Shown here piece by piece: positions 26,961 through 34,298 of a stretch of DNA of 64,000 bases; the first letter of the stretch is position 1; the number at the start of each line of letters is the position of its first letter. The notes beneath the pieces are model-generated. The model saw only the letters and a list, made by a program, of their open reading frames with translations. It was not told the origin of the DNA and made no database searches. Position numbers and translations under genes: made by a program. The DNA comes from Gryllotalpicola daejeonensis (lineage in GTDB: Bacteria > Actinomycetota > Actinomycetes > Actinomycetales > Microbacteriaceae), in NCBI RefSeq assembly GCF_039538145.1, contig NZ_BAABBV010000001.1, positions 1,736,001-1,800,000 of the forward strand. The letters are read 5' to 3'.

Positions 26961-28421
26961 CTAATGGCTGAGCGTAGCGGCTTCATAGTGCAGCTTGGCG
27001 CCGACCTTGGCGCCCGCGTGGCCCAGGTCGCTGAACGCGCCGCCCGTCGCCTGGACGGTGCTGCCGATGCCGAGAAGCTTGCCGTAGCCCTTGCCGAGCC
27101 CCGGAAGGCCGTGGCCCCACTCGTCATCGCCCTTCTCGTACTGCCGCACCACGTCGACCGTGTCCTTGCCGACCTGCAGCCCGACCACCCCGAGGGTCTG
27201 CGCGCTGAGCTTGAGTCCGACGCCGGTCGAGTTCGTGAACGCGACGCGCATCATCTTGTTGAAGTCGTCGCTCACGAGGCCCTTGGGGGTGAAGTTGTTC
27301 TTCATGCTGTCGATGAACACCTGCTTCATGGTCTTGCCGCCGAAGCTCGGGTCGAACGACTTCTTGAAGGCGTTGGCGGTCATCTGGCCGAAGCCCGGAA
27401 CCGACTCGCGAGTCTTGATGAGGTACTTGATCGCGTCCTGGCGGCTGCCGAAGTTGACGGCGCCCTCCGCGTGGCGGCCGGCGATGCCCGAGATGCGGTT
27501 GACCTCGGTCGAGATGCGCTTGACGTCGGAGGTCTCACTGAGCAGCCTCTCGGTGACCTTCGCCGTCGAGGCGATCTTGACGCCCTTGGCGAGCTCGCTG
27601 ATCAGCTTGCCGCCGACGAGCGTGAGCACGACGTTCGCCGAAGCGAGCAGGATGTCCCAGAAGCTGCCCCCGTTCACGATCGTCGTCACGAGGTCGATGA
27701 TCGCGCCGACCGCGGCCAGCACCATGAGCACCTCGCCGAGGATCGGCACCCAGGAGAAGAAGATCGCGAGGATGCCTGCAATGTCGCAGATCTTGCGGAA
27801 CACCTCGAACGCCGCCTTGAAGAAGTCCCCGAGGATGTGGCCCCAGCCGCCGGGGTCCTTGAGCCCGTGGTTCTTCGGACCGGTGACGACGGCCGTGATC
27901 TTGTCTTTGGCGGCGTTGCCCGCGTCGTTCTTCTTGCTCCACGCGGCGTGCCACGCGGCCTGCGCGACCTGCAGCGCGGCGCTGGCGTCCGACGCGGCGG
28001 TCGCCGCCTTGGTCGCCGCCGTCTGAGCGTCGTCCTTCGTGTCGTCGGTGGCGTCCTGCAGGTTCTGCTGCGCCGTCGTGGCGGCGCGGCTCGCGGCATC
28101 CGCCGCGCTCTGCTTCTGCTCGATGTCGGTGATCGCCGCAGTCGCGTCGGCCTGCGCCTCGCGCAGCAGGCCGGAGTAACCGGTGAGCGCCTGAGCGGTG
28201 TCGTTGTAGCGGTCGAAGGCTTTCGCGATGTCGTCCGAGACGTCGCCGGCCTTGCCAGAGACGGCCGAGACGGCCTTGCTCGTCATGCCGTCCATGTCGC
28301 GCACGGCGTTGAGGAAGCGGACGGAACGGTCGATCGCCGCGGCGATCTGCGCGTAGTGCGCCGCCTTCGTCTCGATCAGGTCAGGGTCGCCCGTGAGGGG
28401 CTGGTACTCCGCGTCGGCCAT
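26961..28421 (-). CDS. putative type VII secreted substrate (large helical protein)
   Basis: The protein is 486 residues from ATG 28421. Residues 1-120 are helical and look like the T7SS targeting regions of actinobacterial large substrates (GDPDLIETKAAHYAQIAAAI then a W-free hinge). Residues about 110-180 are an Ala/Gln-rich coiled coil, and about 205-290 hold hydrophobic stretches (ICDIAGILAIFFSWVPILG, EVLMVLAAVGAIIDLVTT). The C-terminal 200 residues carry no toxin motif I know. A YEKGD string matching Y-x-x-x-D lies near residue 440. It starts 1 nt after the WXG100-size gene, the usual order for a substrate and its partner. Confidence 0.78.
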   Translation of the reverse strand: MADAEYQPLTGDPDLIETKAAHYAQIAAAIDRSVRFLNAVRDMDGMTSKAVSAVSGKAGDVSDDIAKAFDRYNDTAQALTGYSGLLREAQADATAAITDIEQKQSAADAASRAATTAQQNLQDATDDTKDDAQTAATKAATAASDASAALQVAQAAWHAAWSKKNDAGNAAKDKITAVVTGPKNHGLKDPGGWGHILGDFFKAAFEVFRKICDIAGILAIFFSWVPILGEVLMVLAAVGAIIDLVTTIVNGGSFWDILLASANVVLTLVGGKLISELAKGVKIASTAKVTERLLSETSDVKRISTEVNRISGIAGRHAEGAVNFGSRQDAIKYLIKTRESVPGFGQMTANAFKKSFDPSFGGKTMKQVFIDSMKNNFTPKGLVSDDFNKMMRVAFTNSTGVGLKLSAQTLGVVGLQVGKDTVDVVRQYEKGDDEWGHGLPGLGKGYGKLLGIGSTVQATGGAFSDLGHAGAKVGAKLHYEAATLSH

Positions 28422-28422
28422 G

Positions 28423-28719
28423 TCACTTCCCCTTCGAGGACTGTTCGAGCGCCTTGGCGAGGCCCTGGTCGACCTTCGTGAAGCCGTCGGTGATCGCGGC
28501 CAGCTGGTCGTGCAGCGCCTGGACATCGGCGGCCATCTGCTTGCGCTTCTTGTTCCACTTCCCGGCGAAGTCGTGCACCTCGCCGGCGAGCCCGTCGTGC
28601 CCGGTGGCATCTGCGACGACACCGCTGAAGTCCTCAGCGTCGTTGAACTCGTTGATCACGTTCTGCAGGTCATCGCGCAGCTGTATCAGCCGCGCCACGT
28701 CGAGCTTCAGATCACTCAC
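28423..28719 (-). CDS. WXG100-size helical partner protein
   Basis: The 98-residue helical protein starts MSDLKLDVARLIQLRDDLQNVI and has a central tryptophan in DFAGKWNKKR. It lacks a strict W-x-G but has the length, heptad pattern and gene position of an EsxB/partner protein. GTG 28719 is chosen because AAGGGG stands before it and an upstream start at 28812 would run across the operator. It is the first gene of the operon 28719 to 24923 under operator copy 3. It probably dimerises with the 486-residue substrate or with the EsxA-like protein. Confidence 0.82.
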   Translation of the reverse strand: MSDLKLDVARLIQLRDDLQNVINEFNDAEDFSGVVADATGHDGLAGEVHDFAGKWNKKRKQMAADVQALHDQLAAITDGFTKVDQGLAKALEQSSKGK

Positions 28720-28765
28720 TGCCCACCCCTTGTCGTCGTTGTGCCGCACGCCCGGCGCTGGCTCA

Positions 28766-28810
28766 AAGCTAGCTGCGGGCAGTTGCGCAAGGGAACGGGG
28801 AGCACTCCCC
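28766..28810 (-). promoter_or_regulatory. operator copy 3 and promoter of the substrate operon
   Basis: On the minus strand ATGGGGAG-TG-CTCCCC (28797-28810), GTTCCC, then after 25 bp in total TAGCTT (28766-28771) as -10. The transcript would start near 28760, about 40 nt before GTG 28719. From ATGGGGAG to CCGTTCCC the sequence is identical to copy 2. Confidence 0.84.
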
Positions 28811-28839
28811 ATCCCGCGTGCGCGGCCCGACGAATCCGC

Positions 28840-31800
28840 TCACTCCGGCAGCGGCAGCTGCACCCGCGCGTGCTGCCCGCGCGAGATGTAAACGCCGCGC
28901 CCCGGCGGGAACTCACCGCGCGCCATCCGCGGCAGCGCCGTCTTGAGCAGGATGTCGCCCTCGACGGCCTCGGGCTGCAGCAGGATGCCGCGGCGGCCGT
29001 TCTTGACCTCGCCGAACAGCGGCCACGACGACCCCCACGCACTCGTCTCGCCCTCGGCGACCAGCAGGTGGTCGCTGCGCCGCACGGCTTTCGTGAGCTC
29101 GATGATCGGGCCGTCGGCGGCCGTCTGCAGGAAATCGCCGATGGTCTCGATGAACACCGCGATGCGCCCCTCGGTGTCGGGATCGGCCACGGCCGCGGTG
29201 AGGTCGCGCGCGAGCGCGGCGACGGCGTCGGGCGTCGTGGTGGCCTCGGTCCACAGCTCGAGCCGCGCGAGCGGCGAGCGGGCGTTGCCGAAGTAGTACA
29301 GCCGCGTATCGCCGCCCGCACGCAGCATCGCGGTCGCGATCGTCTGAAGTGCGGTCGTGCGGCCGCTCGCCGGCGGCCCGGCGAGCAGGACCGTCCCGCT
29401 CGGCTCGAAGGGGAACGGCCCGAGGTCGATGTCGCTGATGCCGAGGACGGGCTCACCGCCCACGGATGCCGGCAGGGTGCTCTGCGCGTACTCCTTCGGC
29501 AGCGAGCCGATCGCGGGCGCCGCCGCCACCCCGGCGCGGGTCATCGCCTCGGCGAGCTTGCTGAGCGCCTCGCCCTGCTCGGACACCGACGTCGTTCCAC
29601 CGAGGATCGCGATCTGCGTCTCGAGCCCGTCGACGATCGCGCGCCCAGGGGGCGACGCCGGCGTCAAGATGTCGCCAGGGACGCCGAGAGTGCCGTAGCC
29701 GTCGTCGGCGAGGCGCAGCACGACACGGCGCTGGATCGACGCGGCGATCGAGGTCGGCACGGCGCCCGCGCGGTCGGCGGTGAGCGCCACGTGGATGCCC
29801 AGCCGACGCCCGTCGGCGAGCACATCGCGGAACACGTCGTACCACTGGGCGCGGCCGGCTGCGACCTCGAAGTCGTCCTTGAAGTTCGTGAAGTTGTCGA
29901 TCAACAGCAGAATGCGCGGCTCGGCGGGGCGCCCCGCCAGCTGGCGGTACTCGCTGATGCCCGAGGCGTTCACCTCGGCCCATGCTGCGGCGCGGCGCTC
30001 GAGCTCGCCCTGCAGGGTGCGGAACAGCCGGATGATGCGCTCGGTGTCCTCCCCCGCGATGATCGCGCCGACGTGCGGCAGTCGCTCGAGGATGCGCAGG
30101 CTGCCTGCGCCGTAGTCGAGCCCGTACACGTGCACCGGGCCACCTCGCGGGGTGATCGCCGCCGCGCTCGCGAGCGTGCGCAGCACCGTCGTCTTGCCTG
30201 AACCGCTCGTTCCGAAGATCGCGAGGTGGCCGTCGACGTCGGGGCGGAAGTACTGCGTCGACTGCTCCTGCCGCTCTGGCACGTCGGCCACGCCGAGCAG
30301 CAGCTCGGAGTCGGTGCGCTGCCGCAGCCGCGAGAGGTCGTAGACCGGGGCCAGCTCGTCAAGCCAGGGCCGGCGCGGGTCGGGGATGTTGGCGAGCGCG
30401 TGCGCCCCGCGCATGGTTGCGACGAGCCGCTGCTGGTCGTTGGGCCCGAGGTCGCGCTGATGGTCGAGAGCGGATGCCGGAGCCGCCGCGTCCTCCCACC
30501 GGATCTCGCCGCCGAACCGCAGCTCCGCCACCTGGATGTCGGCCCGCTCGGGTTCGCGCGTCGTCCAGCCGCCGGCGTACCCCGACTGGAATGCCGCGAG
30601 GCGCCCCGGCCCGGTCTTGGCGTAGCCGCGACCAGGGATCGAGGGGTCGATGTGGGCGGAATCCTTCACACCGATCACGTCCTGCGAGTCGGACTCGTCG
30701 GCCATGCGCAGCGCCACGCGCATGTTGGTGTTGGCGCGCAGGTTGTCCTTGATCACACCGGCCGGCCGCTGCGTCGCCATGATCAGGTGGATGCCGAGCG
30801 AGCGGCCGCGCTGGGCGATGTCGACCACGCCGTCGACGAACTCGGGCACCTCGCCGGCGAGCGCGGCGAACTCGTCGATCACCAGCACGAGCGCGGGCGG
30901 GCTGTCCGGGTCGCCGCGCTTCTCGAGCTCGAGCAGGTCCTTGGCCTTCTTGCGGTTGAACAGGTGCTCACGGTGGTGCAGCTCGGCGCGCAGGCTGGTG
31001 AGTGCGCGGCGTACGAGGTGCGGCGACAGGTCAGTGACCAGGCCGACGCAGTGCGGCAGCTGCACACAGTCGGCGAACGCCGAACCGCCCTTGTAGTCGA
31101 CGAACAGGAACGTGACCCGGTCGGGCGAGTACTCGGCGGCCATGCCCAGCACCCACGCCTGCAGGAACTCGGACTTGCCCGCGCCCGTCGTGCCGCCGAC
31201 GAGGGCGTGCGGTCCCTGCGTGCGCAGGTCGAGGTGCATCGGGTCGTGGCCGCTCGAGCCGACGATGGCGCGCAGCTTGCCCGCGCGCCGTTGGGTGAGC
31301 GCGCCGCCCGAGCGGTCGTGGATCGAGTCGTTCTGCTTCCACCGGTCGACGACCGCCGCCGCCGACTCGGCGAGGTCGTGGCCGAGCAGCGTGACGAGCG
31401 AGATGCTGCGCGGCAGGTCGCTCGCGTCCGCCACGGGGGCGCCCGCGTCGACGACGGGCGCCATGAGGTGGGCGTATGCCTGCGCCCGTTGCGCGTCGAT
31501 CGGCTCGGTTACGACGTCGGTGATGTGCTCGCCGAGGCGCACGAAACCGACCTCTGCCCGGCCCTCGGCGTCGACCGAGAGGTAGCTGCGGCACACCGCG
31601 GGCAGCGAGGCCACGTCGGGCGCGACCCAGATGGGGAAGACGCCGGCGTCGGCGGCCGACTCGGCGAGCTGGATCAGGCGCCCCCGGTCGACGGGCGCGT
31701 CGTCCGACACGACGACCACGACCGCCGGGATCGGCGACTGCGTGCCCGCGGCCGCGTCGCTCTCGGCGACATTCGCGCCGCGCTCGTTGGCCGCCCTGTT

Positions 31801-33345
31801 CTGGCCGACGGCGCCGCGCCGCTCGGGGCCGCGCCGTGCCGCAAGTCGCTCGGTGATGAGGCCCTCGAGGTTCGAGAGCAGCGTGCTCGCGCTCGACTCG
31901 CTGTCGGCGAGCTGGTTGCCCTCGAGCGGGCTGTGCGGGCTCGACGAGTGCGGCATCCACTTCAGCCATTCGACCTCGCGCGACCAGCGCGAGCTGACGA
32001 TCGCGGCCACGGTGAGCTCGGCAGGCGAGTGCAGGCCGGTCAGCTGCACGAGAAGCGAATTGAGGGCGCCGGCGGTGCGCGCCGGATCGCCCGCGACGCC
32101 GATCGCGCCGGCGTCGTAGAGGTTCTCGGCGATCGGCACGTTCGGCACCGTGCGGTTCGCCTCGATGACGGCGTCGAGCCGCTCCTGGAACTCGACCAGC
32201 AGATTCGGCCGCGAGGTCACGTTGATGGTGTTGCGCGAGGTCACCGCGCCGACGCCGAGGCGCACGTTGAGGAACGACCAGTGCTCTGGCCGCCTGGTCC
32301 ACAGCATCGGCGTGCGCCGCGTCGCCGCGTCGTACACCTCTTCCGTCGATGGCGTCTCGAGTGCCCGCTGCGCCGCCTCGCGCTCGCGCTCGCGGCTGAG
32401 CGATGCGGTCAGGCCCTCGAGCCCCTCGTCGAACCGCTCTATCGACTTCCTGAGCTTGGACTTGCGCTGACTGCGGCCCATGAACCAGTTGCCGACGACC
32501 ATGAGCGGCGACATCGCCGCGAACGCCACGGAAGCGGGCTGCCGCGTGATCATGTACATCACGCCGGCCATCAGAATCGGGGTCGCAAGCGCGATCATCG
32601 GCATCGGCTGCGGCTCGGTCTCCTGCGGAACCTCGGGGATCTCGAACTCGGCGCCGACATAGCGCGCTTCGACCTTGGGCGAGCGGTTGAAGAGAACGGG
32701 CCCCGCTTTCACTGCCGAGGCGGAGACAGCGGATGCCTGCTGCTGCTGCGCCAGCGGGGTGAGCTCAACCTGCGTGTCGCCGATGAGCACCCTGACGGGC
32801 TGGCGCACCGGCAGTCGGTCGACGATGCCGCCGTCGACCACGAGCCCGTTGGCCGAGCCGAGGTCGACGAGCTCGAGGCCCCCGGACGCCTGGATGCGCG
32901 CATGCCGGCCCGAGACGAACGGGTCGTCGAGCACGATGTCGCAGCCGGCGTCGCGCCCGATGATCGTCGAGGACCCGGTCGCGATCGCGAACTCCTTACC
33001 CGCCGCCGGCCCCGTCAGCACCCGCAGGCGTGCCGCGGGCTGCGCTGCGGTGAGCTGCCCCGCGCCGAAGCTCGTCGCATCGGCGAGCAGCACCGTCGCA
33101 CCGTCGCCGATCTGCGCCTCGCCGATCGGGATGTCGGCGGAAAGCACCTCGGGCTGCTGCTGCCCCGGCATCGCGACGGCGAGGGTGAGCACGCGGCCCT
33201 CGCCACCGACGGCCCACTCCTGCCCGCGCGGGTCGAGGCGTCGGATGGCACCCGCCACGTCGGCGACCGTCGCCACGGCATCGGTGGTGACGACGATGTC
33301 ATCTGACTGACCTGACTGGCGTGCAAGCGTCAGCTTGAGGCGCAA
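28840..33345 (-). CDS. eccC: type VII secretion motor ATPase, EssC/EccC-type FHA-FtsK/SpoIIIE
   Basis: This 1501-residue membrane ATPase drives secretion. The N-terminal 95 residues look ubiquitin-like (ending GDGATVLLADA), followed by an FHA domain (about 105-180, GRDAGCDIVLDDPFVSGRHA), two close membrane segments (about 243-275) and three FtsK/SpoIIIE ATPase modules. P-loops are GGTTGAGKSE (about 715), GTSGSGKTT (about 1042) and GPPASGRTT (about 1320); the last has Arg instead of Lys and is probably inactive. A single chain with FHA and three motors is the Firmicutes EssC plan rather than the split mycobacterial EccCa/EccCb. It has its own promoter with operator copy 4 and no clear RBS beyond GGGGAAGGGG. 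Confidence 0.93.
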   Translation of the reverse strand: MRLKLTLARQSGQSDDIVVTTDAVATVADVAGAIRRLDPRGQEWAVGGEGRVLTLAVAMPGQQQPEVLSADIPIGEAQIGDGATVLLADATSFGAGQLTAAQPAARLRVLTGPAAGKEFAIATGSSTIIGRDAGCDIVLDDPFVSGRHARIQASGGLELVDLGSANGLVVDGGIVDRLPVRQPVRVLIGDTQVELTPLAQQQQASAVSASAVKAGPVLFNRSPKVEARYVGAEFEIPEVPQETEPQPMPMIALATPILMAGVMYMITRQPASVAFAAMSPLMVVGNWFMGRSQRKSKLRKSIERFDEGLEGLTASLSREREREAAQRALETPSTEEVYDAATRRTPMLWTRRPEHWSFLNVRLGVGAVTSRNTINVTSRPNLLVEFQERLDAVIEANRTVPNVPIAENLYDAGAIGVAGDPARTAGALNSLLVQLTGLHSPAELTVAAIVSSRWSREVEWLKWMPHSSSPHSPLEGNQLADSESSASTLLSNLEGLITERLAARRGPERRGAVGQNRAANERGANVAESDAAAGTQSPIPAVVVVVSDDAPVDRGRLIQLAESAADAGVFPIWVAPDVASLPAVCRSYLSVDAEGRAEVGFVRLGEHITDVVTEPIDAQRAQAYAHLMAPVVDAGAPVADASDLPRSISLVTLLGHDLAESAAAVVDRWKQNDSIHDRSGGALTQRRAGKLRAIVGSSGHDPMHLDLRTQGPHALVGGTTGAGKSEFLQAWVLGMAAEYSPDRVTFLFVDYKGGSAFADCVQLPHCVGLVTDLSPHLVRRALTSLRAELHHREHLFNRKKAKDLLELEKRGDPDSPPALVLVIDEFAALAGEVPEFVDGVVDIAQRGRSLGIHLIMATQRPAGVIKDNLRANTNMRVALRMADESDSQDVIGVKDSAHIDPSIPGRGYAKTGPGRLAAFQSGYAGGWTTREPERADIQVAELRFGGEIRWEDAAAPASALDHQRDLGPNDQQRLVATMRGAHALANIPDPRRPWLDELAPVYDLSRLRQRTDSELLLGVADVPERQEQSTQYFRPDVDGHLAIFGTSGSGKTTVLRTLASAAAITPRGGPVHVYGLDYGAGSLRILERLPHVGAIIAGEDTERIIRLFRTLQGELERRAAAWAEVNASGISEYRQLAGRPAEPRILLLIDNFTNFKDDFEVAAGRAQWYDVFRDVLADGRRLGIHVALTADRAGAVPTSIAASIQRRVVLRLADDGYGTLGVPGDILTPASPPGRAIVDGLETQIAILGGTTSVSEQGEALSKLAEAMTRAGVAAAPAIGSLPKEYAQSTLPASVGGEPVLGISDIDLGPFPFEPSGTVLLAGPPASGRTTALQTIATAMLRAGGDTRLYYFGNARSPLARLELWTEATTTPDAVAALARDLTAAVADPDTEGRIAVFIETIGDFLQTAADGPIIELTKAVRRSDHLLVAEGETSAWGSSWPLFGEVKNGRRGILLQPEAVEGDILLKTALPRMARGEFPPGRGVYISRGQHARVQLPLPE

Positions 33346-33380
33346 CTGAAGCCCCTTCCCCCACAGAACCCGTGCAGATG

Positions 33381-33425
33381 AGGTTAGCGGTGCCGGGCGA
33401 CACCGGACGATGGGGAGCGCTCCCC
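33381..33425 (-). promoter_or_regulatory. operator copy 4 and promoter of the secretion ATPase gene
   Basis: On the minus strand GGGGAG-CG-CTCCCC (33412-33425) is followed after 25 bp by CTAACCT, with TAACCT (33381-33386) as -10; the transcript would start near 33374 and ATG 33345 follows GGGGAAGGGG. Geometry equals copies 1-3; only the outer flank differs. Confidence 0.82.
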
Positions 33426-33441
33426 GCGCGTCACGCGAGCG

Positions 33442-34122
33442 TCAGAAGAGCAGGAACTGCTTGGACGTCTTGCTCTGGATGCCGGCCACAGAGACCTTCA
33501 GGTGGTACGACGCTCCACCCGCCGGCGCCGCGGGGCGCTTGCCGCTGCAGGTGGTCTTCGACGAGCGGGTGCGATCCCACGCGATCGGCGCGGTCTGCAG
33601 CGTCTTGCCCGGCTCGAGCTTGATGTCGGTGTGCACCGGGTTGCTCTGGCAGTCGGTCGAGGTCCAGTACGCGTCGGAGCCGCTCGTGATCGTGAACACC
33701 ATGGTCGCCGTGCCCGCGTCGATCGTGCACATGGTCGAGCCCGTGTTGGTGAGCGAGAGCGAGAGCAGCGGCCTCGCCCCGGAGGCGTAGCGCGAGGCAT
33801 CCGTGATCGCCTCGACGTCGACATTCGCCGGCGCGCACGGCTGCCCGGCGACAGGCGCCTTGGGCGAGGCGCTCGTGACCGGCTTGGCGCTCGTGCTCGG
33901 CCCCGGCAGCGCGGCCTGCGAGCCGGTCGCCGCGGGCGTCTGGGCGGCTGTCGGGGTCTTCGTCGCCCCGGCTGCGGGCGTGCTCGCACTGCCCCAGCCG
34001 GGCCGGAACACGAGGTACAGCACGCCGCCGACGATGGCGAGGAAGATGACCAGCACCATGAGGCGTCGACGCCGATAGACGGCGGCGGATCTGCGGCCGA
34101 CGGGGTGCTGGTGCGTCGACAT
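33442..34122 (-). CDS. single-pass membrane protein with extracellular beta domain
   Basis: The protein is 226 residues from ATG 34122. A basic N-terminus (RRSAAVYRRRR) precedes one membrane segment (about 20-40), then a Thr/Pro/Ala-rich linker and an extracellular domain (about 90-226) with paired cysteines (GQPCAPAN, STMCTIDA, STDCQSNP, KTTCSGKR) that resembles DUF4232-type domains. It lies upstream of the secretion ATPase on the same strand but the ATPase has its own promoter. It may be an accessory surface component of the system; no operator palindrome precedes it. Confidence 0.82.
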   Translation of the reverse strand: MSTHQHPVGRRSAAVYRRRRLMVLVIFLAIVGGVLYLVFRPGWGSASTPAAGATKTPTAAQTPAATGSQAALPGPSTSAKPVTSASPKAPVAGQPCAPANVDVEAITDASRYASGARPLLSLSLTNTGSTMCTIDAGTATMVFTITSGSDAYWTSTDCQSNPVHTDIKLEPGKTLQTAPIAWDRTRSSKTTCSGKRPAAPAGGASYHLKVSVAGIQSKTSKQFLLF

Positions 34123-34128
34123 GTGCGT

Positions 34129-34134
34129 AGGGTA
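34129..34134 (-). promoter_or_regulatory. leaderless-type -10 for the anchored protein gene
   Basis: Minus-strand TACCCT ends 6 nt before ATG 34122, with no ribosome site between, so a leaderless mRNA is likely. Confidence 0.5.
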
Positions 34135-34146
34135 TCGCGGGCGTGC

Positions 34147-34152
34147 TACTGT
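34147..34152 (+). promoter_or_regulatory. leaderless-type -10 for the trp leader
   Basis: TACTGT ends 7 nt before the leader-peptide ATG at 34160, so the trp leader would be translated from the very 5' end of the transcript. Confidence 0.5.
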
Positions 34153-34159
34153 CCCTGGC

Positions 34160-34201
34160 ATGCACACGCGTCTCAGCCAGAACTGGTGGCTCGCCTCTTA
34201 G
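34160..34201 (+). CDS. trpL: trp leader peptide MHTRLSQNWWLAS
   Basis: The 13-codon open frame carries two adjacent Trp codons (34184-34189) in the context QNWW, the same context as trp leaders described in other actinobacteria. It ends in TAG. Around it the RNA can form a leader hairpin: CACGCGTC (34165-34172) with GACGCGTG (34209-34216) and an inner perfect stem GGCTCGCC-TCTTA-GGCGAGCC (34188-34208). A ribosome stalled on the Trp codons would open these stems and change folding before the terminator. Confidence 0.88.
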   Translation: MHTRLSQNWWLAS

Positions 34202-34224
34202 GCGAGCCGACGCGTGACCACACG

Positions 34225-34250
34225 ACGACCGCCTCTCGGGGCGGTCGTTT
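34225..34250 (+). terminator. trp attenuator terminator
   Basis: ACGACCGCC-TCTCGG-GGCGGTCGT followed by TT is a 9-bp GC-rich stem ending 50 nt before the structural gene and just after the leader peptide, the standard place for a transcription attenuator. Confidence 0.82.
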
Positions 34251-34298
34251 CGCATTGCGGGGCGGGGCTTCGGCAGGCGGCAAACCACGAGGATCGCC

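Noticed and set aside
26961..27120. YEKGD near the C-terminus of the 486-residue substrate as the type VII export signal
   Set aside because: The Y-x-x-x-D/E motif normally follows the helical hairpin of a partner protein; here it is about 45 residues from the end of a large protein, so chance cannot be excluded.
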